49,018 bases of DNA, taken from NCBI GenBank assembly GCA_016841675.1, contig JAENYQ010000017.1:1-49018 (forward strand). Reading direction: 5' to 3'. Below are positions 43,713 to 49,018 of the stretch, in pieces. The notes below the pieces were generated by a model. The model worked only from the letters and a program-made list of their open reading frames with translations. It was not told the DNA's origin and made no database searches. This DNA is from Desulfotomaculum sp. GTDB lineage: Bacteria > Bacillota > Desulfotomaculia > Desulfotomaculales > Desulfallaceae. The position numbers were made by a program, and so were the translations under genes. Numbering within the stretch: the first letter of the stretch is position 1; each line of letters begins with the position of its first letter.

Positions 43713-44423
43713 GTGCGCAAGAGCAAACAATTTATTTCTATGCCCGTTGTTAGTTTAGAAGAGGGCCAACGAATGGGCAATGTCAAGGATCTGGTGGTAA
43801 ATACCACCGAAAAAAAAGTAGTCGCCTTGGCCGTAGAGCAAAAGGGCTTGTTCAAAGAACACAAATATATACCATACAGCAAGGTGCGCAGCGTCGGTGG
43901 TGACGCCGTAACGGTCAACCGGGGCGCCTCAGCGCAAAAAAGCGGCAATCTGCCGGAAATCATCACCCTGGTCAGGGAAAAAAACAACATCAACGGTGCC
44001 CGTATCGTCACCGAAAACGGCACCCTGATGGGCATAGTAGACGATTACTACGTTAACCTGGCCAGCGGCGAACTAGTGGGGATGGAATTCAGCGGTAATT
44101 ACCTAAATTCAGTATTTAACGGCACGGCTTTTTTAGACATTGACCATGTCCTGACCATCGGCAGGGACATGATCGTATGTTCCGACGAAGCACTGGGAAA
44201 AGCGGTCAAGCTCGACGGAGGGTTGCAGGAAAAACTGCGCGGCGTGAAAGAATCCACCGGGCATATTTGGGAATCAACAAAAAAAAGAACTAAAGAACTG
44301 GGCTCAACCGTTAATAAGCCTCTCGCCCGCATCAAACGCCCAAAGAAAGACGAGCCTGATCCGCCGGACGCAGAGAAACCTGGCCATACCCCGCCTCGAG
44401 AAAACCCGCCCAAAGAGGAATAA
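43713..44423 (+). CDS. PRC-barrel domain protein
   Basis: The 236-residue protein has two PRC-barrel units (about 1-75, SKQFISMPVVSLEEGQRMG, and about 85-165, GARIVTENGTLMGIVDDYYVN), then a charged, Pro-rich tail. Such proteins may bind RNA or other surfaces; the function of this type is unknown. I prefer the GTG at 43713, 7 bases after GGGGGG, over the ATG at 43707, which touches that site. It is on the plus strand, converging with prs. Confidence 0.88.
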   Translation: MRKSKQFISMPVVSLEEGQRMGNVKDLVVNTTEKKVVALAVEQKGLFKEHKYIPYSKVRSVGGDAVTVNRGASAQKSGNLPEIITLVREKNNINGARIVTENGTLMGIVDDYYVNLASGELVGMEFSGNYLNSVFNGTAFLDIDHVLTIGRDMIVCSDEALGKAVKLDGGLQEKLRGVKESTGHIWESTKKRTKELGSTVNKPLARIKRPKKDEPDPPDAEKPGHTPPRENPPKEE

Positions 44424-44455
44424 TAGTAAGTTGTACCCGGCATCAACAAAATAGT

Positions 44456-45400
44456 CTAATCAAAAAGCTTGCTTACCGAAAGGTCCTCGTGAATCCTTAT
44501 AATGGCCTCTCCCAACAGGGGTGCCACCGATAGTATTTTAATCTTGTCAATTATTTTATGTTTGGGCAATGGTATAGTGTTGGTTACCAACACTTCCTTA
44601 ATGGGCGCTTTAGCCAACCTTTCCACTGCCGGACCGCTTAAAACCGGGTGGGTGCAGCCTACATAAATATCCACGGCGCCCCACTTCTTCAGCGCTTCAG
44701 CGCCATTGGTAATGGTCCCGGCGGTATCGATAATATCGTCAATCATCAATACTCTTTTACCATGGATGTCGCCGATGATGTTCATTACCTCGGATACGTT
44801 GGGTTCCGGACGTCTTTTGTCTATAATGGCCAGAGGGGCGCCAATCCTTTCGGCTAGGTCCCGGGCCCGCTGAACGCTGCCCAAGTCCGGGCTCACCACC
44901 ACCACATCGCTGAGCTGCTGCTGCAAAAAATACTGGGCCAAAAGGGGTACCCCGGGGAGGTGGTCCACCGGGATGTCAAAGAAACCCTGAATCTGGCCGG
45001 CATGCAGATCCATGGTAACCACCCGCCTGGCTCCGCTGGCAAACAGCAGGTTGGACACCAGTTTGGCCGTAATCGGATCCCGGGCTCGAGTCTTGCGATC
45101 CTGCCGGGCGTACCCATAATAAGGGATTACGGCGGTTATCCGACGGGCCGAAGCCCGGCGTACCGCGTCTACCATAACCAGCAATTCCATCAAGTGTTCG
45201 TTTACCGGCTCACTGGTGGGCTGGATGATAAAAACATCGGCCCCGCGGACGCTTTCGTTTATCTTAACCTGAATCTCCCCGTCGCTAAAACGGGAAACCC
45301 GGGCCGCACCCACTGAAACGCCCAGATATTGGGCTATTTCTTCCGCCAGGGCTGGGTTCGCGTTACCGGTAAAAATCTTTAGCCGTTGTCGGGATGACAT
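44456..45400 (-). CDS. prs: Ribose-phosphate pyrophosphokinase
   Basis: A 314-residue enzyme that makes PRPP from ribose 5-phosphate and ATP. The motifs [39 protein letters not shown] and the PRPP loop [11 protein letters not shown] are all present. GGAGG is 10 bases before the ATG at 45400, with a TTG one codon earlier as an alternative. It follows glmU by 21 bases. Confidence 0.97.
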   Translation of the reverse strand: MSSRQRLKIFTGNANPALAEEIAQYLGVSVGAARVSRFSDGEIQVKINESVRGADVFIIQPTSEPVNEHLMELLVMVDAVRRASARRITAVIPYYGYARQDRKTRARDPITAKLVSNLLFASGARRVVTMDLHAGQIQGFFDIPVDHLPGVPLLAQYFLQQQLSDVVVVSPDLGSVQRARDLAERIGAPLAIIDKRRPEPNVSEVMNIIGDIHGKRVLMIDDIIDTAGTITNGAEALKKWGAVDIYVGCTHPVLSGPAVERLAKAPIKEVLVTNTIPLPKHKIIDKIKILSVAPLLGEAIIRIHEDLSVSKLFD

Positions 45401-45421
45401 CAAAGGTGTACCTCCAAGAAA

Positions 45422-46810
45422 TTATTCGGATTTGTTTTGCGCGCAAGGCCGCTTTCTCCTGGTGCTCCAGTCAGGGATATTTTTTTGTTTATCCCGGGCC
45501 ACGCCTAACGCGCCTGGCGGCACATCCCTGGTTATAGTGGAACCGGCCCCGGTAACCGCCCCGGTGCCTACTTCCAAAGGGGCTACCAGGTTGGTATTAC
45601 TGCCGATGAAAGCACCGTCACCGATGCGGGTGACGGATTTTTTTTGCCCATCATAATTACAGGTGATGGTACCGGCACCTATATTTACTGCCTTGCCCAC
45701 ATCGGCGTCTCCCACATAACTGAGATGAGGCACCTTGGTACCGTCACCTAAAAAAGCCTTTTTCAATTCTACAAAATCGCCAACTTTAACTTCCCTGCCC
45801 AACACACAGCCGGGCCTGATATAAGCAAAGGGACCGATATTGCAGCCGTCACCTATAGAGCTGCCCACTACAACAGAATTTTGTACTGTAACACGGCAGC
45901 CCAAATCGGTGTCAACCAATCTGGATGCAGGTCCTATAATACAATTCTCGCCAATTTTCGATTTTCCTTCAACAAAAGTAAATGGATAAATTACCGTATC
46001 CATACCAATACTGGCGGTTGTGTCAATATAGGTATTGTCCGGGTCCAGCACCGTCACGCCGGATAACATCACCCGCTCCAGTACCCGGCGACGCAATATC
46101 TTTTCTGCCGCAGCAAGCTGGCACCGATCGTTGACACCCGCTACATCCGCGGGGTCATCCACTGCCACCGCCCCCACCGATGCCCCCCGGTCGGCGTAAT
46201 ACCCAATGATGTCTGTAAGGTAGTATTCCCCCTGGGCGTTATTTGGCTGCAGTGCGGCCAGGGCCTCGAACAACCCCGGCAACCTGAAACAATAAACTCC
46301 GGTATTGACCTCCTGTACCGCCAGTTCGTCAGGGGCGGCATCTTTTTGTTCCACAATTTTTTGCACCATACCATCAGTACTGCGAATAACGCGTCCGTAA
46401 CCTGCAGGGTCATTTAGAATTGCAGTGAGTACAGTGGCCGCGTTATTACCGGCCTTGTGCCGCCGGCAAAGCTCAGCAAGCGTTTGGGGACGTAACAGCG
46501 GGGTGTCACCGCAAACCACCAATACATCGTCTGCCAAACCTTCCAAAACAGGGCGGGTCTGCATTAAGGCATGAGCTGTGCCCAGCTGTTCATCCTGCCG
46601 GGCATATTCAACCCTGCTGCCAAGCAGTTCCATCACTTGTTCGCCTTGTTGACCGATAACCAGAACGGTTTTTTGCACCCCGGTTTCCTGAACCGCGGCA
46701 AGGACATGTTCAATCATGGCCCGCCCACAAACCTGGTGCAGTACTTTTACCGTAGCGGATTTCATCCGGGTGCCTTTACCCGCCGCCAGCACCACTGCTG
46801 CTAACTGCAT
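45422..46810 (-). CDS. glmU: Bifunctional UDP-N-acetylglucosamine pyrophosphorylase/glucosamine-1-phosphate N-acetyltransferase
   Basis: The 462-residue enzyme makes UDP-GlcNAc for the cell wall. The N-terminal uridylyltransferase (about 1-230) shows LAAGKGTRMKS, QLGTAHAL and VCGDTPLL; the C-terminal part is a left-handed beta-helix acetyltransferase with NIGAGTITCNYDG near residue 378. GGGAGG precedes the ATG. It is followed by prs in the conserved order. Confidence 0.97.
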   Translation of the reverse strand: MQLAAVVLAAGKGTRMKSATVKVLHQVCGRAMIEHVLAAVQETGVQKTVLVIGQQGEQVMELLGSRVEYARQDEQLGTAHALMQTRPVLEGLADDVLVVCGDTPLLRPQTLAELCRRHKAGNNAATVLTAILNDPAGYGRVIRSTDGMVQKIVEQKDAAPDELAVQEVNTGVYCFRLPGLFEALAALQPNNAQGEYYLTDIIGYYADRGASVGAVAVDDPADVAGVNDRCQLAAAEKILRRRVLERVMLSGVTVLDPDNTYIDTTASIGMDTVIYPFTFVEGKSKIGENCIIGPASRLVDTDLGCRVTVQNSVVVGSSIGDGCNIGPFAYIRPGCVLGREVKVGDFVELKKAFLGDGTKVPHLSYVGDADVGKAVNIGAGTITCNYDGQKKSVTRIGDGAFIGSNTNLVAPLEVGTGAVTGAGSTITRDVPPGALGVARDKQKNIPDWSTRRKRPCAQNKSE

Positions 46811-46840
46811 GTCGTTAACCTCCCGGGGCAGAAATATTTT

Positions 46841-46929
46841 CTGAATTCAGTAGTCAGTAGTCAGAATTCTGACTTCCTCGGAGACGATAAACTGTTCCCT
46901 TCTCCTGACCCCTGACTCCTGACTCCTTA
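46841..46929. repeat. Heptad-repeat element (copy D)
   Basis: Left end TCAGTAGTCAGTAGTCAG; core ACGATAAACTGTTCCCTT; right end CTGACCCCTGACTCCTGACT. Lies between spoVG and glmU; nothing else was seen in the rest of the 46811-47172 gap. Confidence 0.75.
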
Positions 46930-47172
46930 TGTATACCTATATATTTTATTCAATAAAAAAACAATATTACCTTTACCGGACAGTTTAATCTAAATGCAAA
47001 CCATTCGGCGTACCGTAAATGCAGTGTCTGCATTTAATAGGTGAAGGACAAGGACAAAAGGGGACTTCTCTGCATGGAAGGTTGCAAATTCCAACAGGTC
47101 AGTCCCCCTATTTATATCATATTTTGCATGACTGTAAAAATGATTTCTACGCACCGAAAGGATTGATCATGC

Positions 47173-47427
47173 TCACAATGCTTCGGTATAAGCATCAAGT
47201 ACCGCACTTTGTATTATTTCCCGGGCAGAGGAATTAATCGGGTGGGCTATATCCCTGAATTCACCGCTGGGTGTTTTTCGGCTGGGCATAGCCACAAAAA
47301 GTCCGTTCTGCCCCTCAACCACTTTAACATCGTGAATTACAAACATGTCATCCAGTGTTACCGAAACTATTGCTTTCATTTTGCCTTCCGCAAGTACTTT
47401 ACGTACCCTTACATCGGTAACGTTCAC
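47173..47427 (-). CDS. spoVG: Septation protein SpoVG
   Basis: The 84-residue protein matches SpoVG throughout ([45 protein letters not shown]). It is a small nucleic acid-binding regulator that affects asymmetric septation. The start is GTG at 47427 with AAGGTGG upstream. It precedes glmU as usual. A SigH-like promoter is visible upstream. Confidence 0.97.
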   Translation of the reverse strand: MNVTDVRVRKVLAEGKMKAIVSVTLDDMFVIHDVKVVEGQNGLFVAMPSRKTPSGEFRDIAHPINSSAREIIQSAVLDAYTEAL

Positions 47428-47479
47428 GCATTCACCACCTTCCGTAATTCATTTATGCCAGCATTAATTAAGTATAATT

Positions 47480-47505
47480 TTTCTCTGCAGAGGATAAATA
47501 TTCCT
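47480..47505 (-). promoter_or_regulatory. SigH-like promoter of spoVG
   Basis: On the minus strand AGGAATA (47499-47505) and AGAGAAA (47480-47486) lie 12 bases apart, close to the SigH pattern RnAGGAwWW-N11/12-RnnGAAT. spoVG is a classic SigH gene in B. subtilis. A SigA-like TATACT is also present nearby. Confidence 0.45.
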
Positions 47506-47543
47506 GCCCAATTTAATATAACGATCGAAATAATTATAAATTT

Positions 47544-48782
47544 TTAATTTTTCCACACTTCAAAGCCTTTTTTTACTAATTCAGTCACTATAAACATCAC
47601 ATGTTCCTTACTTCGGGTTTCCAGAAGTAATACCACCCGAGCCTTTTTTAGCGGCACTTGTGGATCCACCCGGTTATGGGAAACTGATATGATGTTCGAC
47701 TGCATAGAAGCAATAGTCTCCAGCATATTTTGCAGTACACCGGGCTGATCATCCAGCAAAGCCTGTAAATATACCCGGCGCCCGGAGCGGATTAAACCGC
47801 GTTCGATCAAGATGGAAACAGTGTTAATGTCAATGTTACCACCACTGAGCACCACCGCCACGTTGGAACCGGGTAATGCAAGCTGCCCCTGCATCAAAGC
47901 CGCCAACCCCGCAGCACCGGCCCCTTCCACTACCATCTTGGACCGCTCCAGCAGCATGGTTATGGCTCGGGCAATCTCCTCGTCATCTACAGTAACCATC
48001 TCGTCCACGTAACGGCTAATCAGTTCAAAAGTCAGCCTGCCCGGACGGCCAACTGCAATACCATCAGCCAGGGTGCAGACTGGTCCGGATTCCTGCCAGC
48101 AGTGCTGCCGGCAGCTCATGTACATAGCCGGCGCACCGGCAGCCTGCACACCGAAAACCTTTACTTCGGGACGGCGGGTTTTAACTGCCAGTGCAGTACC
48201 GGCTAAAAGCCCGCCGCCCCCGACAGGCACCACCACAGCTTCAAGCTGCGGCAGCTGTTCCAGCAGTTCTAAACCCACTGTGCCCTGTCCGGTAATAATA
48301 TCCGGGTCGTCAAACCCGTGTATAAAAGTGGCCCCGGTTTTATTTTGCAGTTCCCGGGCCCTGGCAAACGCCTCATCATAACCCCGACCAGCCAGCACCA
48401 CAGTGGCGCCGTATTCCCGGGTGGCTTCCACTTTGGAAATTGGTGCCGTTACCGGCATTACCACCGTGGCACCAATCCCGGCCCGAGTGGCGGCATAAGC
48501 CACTCCTTGGGCATGGTTGCCGGCCGAGGCAGTCACCACACCCCGTTCCCGCTGCTCACCGGTGAGTCGGGCAATCTTGTAGTAGGCACCCCTTATTTTA
48601 AACGAACCGGTTTTTTGCAGGTTCTCAGTTTTAAAAAATACTTTACTGCCAATCAGCTCACTGAATGTACGGGAATAATCCACCGGGGTCCGATGGATTA
48701 TTCCCCTCAGCGCCTCTGCCGCATCTTCAATTCCAGCTAAGGTAAGGGGCACGGGATACATCTCTCCATATTTGTTTACCAC
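47544..48782 (-). CDS. ilvA: Threonine ammonia-lyase
   Basis: A 412-residue PLP enzyme that turns threonine into 2-oxobutanoate. The PLP lysine is in KTGSFKIRGA (about residue 55), the phosphate loop VGGGGLLAG follows near 190, and an ACT domain (about 335-410) ends the protein. The short single-ACT form can be catabolic or biosynthetic. The GTG at 48782 follows GGTGGGGG; the frame runs on to 48815 without a better start. It is the first gene of the right-hand block seen here, with a repeat element and a hairpin-like sequence upstream. Confidence 0.94.
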   Translation of the reverse strand: MVNKYGEMYPVPLTLAGIEDAAEALRGIIHRTPVDYSRTFSELIGSKVFFKTENLQKTGSFKIRGAYYKIARLTGEQRERGVVTASAGNHAQGVAYAATRAGIGATVVMPVTAPISKVEATREYGATVVLAGRGYDEAFARARELQNKTGATFIHGFDDPDIITGQGTVGLELLEQLPQLEAVVVPVGGGGLLAGTALAVKTRRPEVKVFGVQAAGAPAMYMSCRQHCWQESGPVCTLADGIAVGRPGRLTFELISRYVDEMVTVDDEEIARAITMLLERSKMVVEGAGAAGLAALMQGQLALPGSNVAVVLSGGNIDINTVSILIERGLIRSGRRVYLQALLDDQPGVLQNMLETIASMQSNIISVSHNRVDPQVPLKKARVVLLLETRSKEHVMFIVTELVKKGFEVWKN

Positions 48783-48825
48783 TATTTTCCCCCACCTTTT
48801 CTTGCTAATATACATTTTTTAAAAG

Positions 48826-48966
48826 CAGGAGTCAGTATTCAGTAGTCAGGAGTCAGAATGCCCATAAAATATGCTGTAGTATTTATCTATCTCTTGCAAA
48901 GATACCACGGATCCAAGATTAAAAGACCCTGTTCTTTTATCCTGACTACTGACTACTAACTACTAA
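48826..48966. repeat. Heptad-repeat element (copy E)
   Basis: Left end CAGGAGTCAGTATTCAGTAG with CAGGAGTCAGAA; core ACCCTGTTCTTTTATC; right end CTGACTACTGACTACTAACT. It separates ilvA from a hairpin half at 48965-48993. Confidence 0.75.
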
Positions 48967-48993
48967 AAAACCGGGTGGTGGTACCTTCCGCTC
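48965..48993 (-). other. Possible 3' half of a T-box terminator at the window edge
   Basis: Read on the minus strand, GAGCGGAAGGTACCACCACCC then GG and TTTTTT looks like the distal half of a terminator whose other half would be a T-box sequence (GGGTGGTACC) just outside the window. The ilvA gene downstream would fit amino-acid control. Only half the structure can be seen. Confidence 0.25.
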
Positions 48994-49018
48994 ACTGACT
49001 CGGCCTTATTTATGTACG

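Noticed and set aside
48965-48993. T-box read on the plus strand (GGTGGTACC)
   Set aside because: The upstream sequence on that strand is a heptad element with no stem I features.
1-49018. tRNA, rRNA, insertion sequence with transposase, or phage genes
   Set aside because: I looked for these on both strands and saw none; only non-coding repeats are present.

Overview
The window is a stretch of chromosome from a spore-forming, strictly anaerobic Firmicute of the Desulfotomaculum/Pelotomaculum type (Peptococcaceae in the broad sense). Three things suggest this. From spoVG down to ftsH the gene order follows the conserved Bacillus/Clostridium block near the origin. Many sporulation genes are present (spoVG, fin, spoVT, spoIID, yabP, yabQ, spoIIR, spoIIE). 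A formate-tetrahydrofolate ligase, TTG starts and an aromatic-acid catabolic cluster fit that lineage. The genus is an inference; nothing in the window proves it.

Left part (1-12.7 kb), accessory: after 1.1 kb of AT-rich DNA without a credible gene comes a cluster that looks built for anaerobic metabolism of an aromatic acid. A plus-strand operon holds a UbiD-type decarboxylase, a 96-aa protein of unknown function and a PaaK-like aryl-CoA ligase. It converges on minus-strand genes for an IclR regulator, a second UbiD, a TAXI-type TRAP transporter (binding protein plus fused permease), a third UbiD, a 51-aa zinc-ribbon protein and the flavin prenyltransferase UbiX. UbiX would make the prenylated-FMN cofactor for the UbiD enzymes, the transporter would import the acid, and the ligase would activate it. 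The UbiD encoded at 5316-6698 has lost several residues normally conserved in the active site, while its two neighbours keep them.

Middle part (12.8-21.4 kb), housekeeping on the minus strand: folP-folB-folK, an HD-domain protein, a DUF134 regulator, formate-tetrahydrofolate ligase, a hotdog thioesterase, ndk and ftsH.

Right part (21.7-48.8 kb), mostly minus strand: ilvA, spoVG, glmU, prs, ctc (L25), a small possible coat protein, pth, fin, mfd, a PrsA-like foldase, spoVT, mazG (yabN), HU, rqcP (yabO), spoID-type gene spoIID, yabP, yabQ, a small HTH gene, divIC, yabR, ppx/gppA, spoIIE and tilS. A few genes interrupt this on the plus strand (spoIIR, an 84-aa unknown, a PRC-barrel protein). 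Compared with the usual order, hpt is missing between tilS and ftsH and spoVB is missing beside spoVT. Sequences resembling promoters for SigE (spoIID, yabP), SigG (spoVT) and SigH (spoVG) can be seen.

The least ordinary feature outside the aromatic cluster is the density of small dispersed repeats. There are at least four palindrome families and one family built from 7-bp units (CTGACTC-like) that recurs in six intergenic regions. Two palindromes lie inside coding sequences: a 34-bp element in mfd, identical to one in front of a ubiD gene, and another that forms the 3' end of spoIIE.
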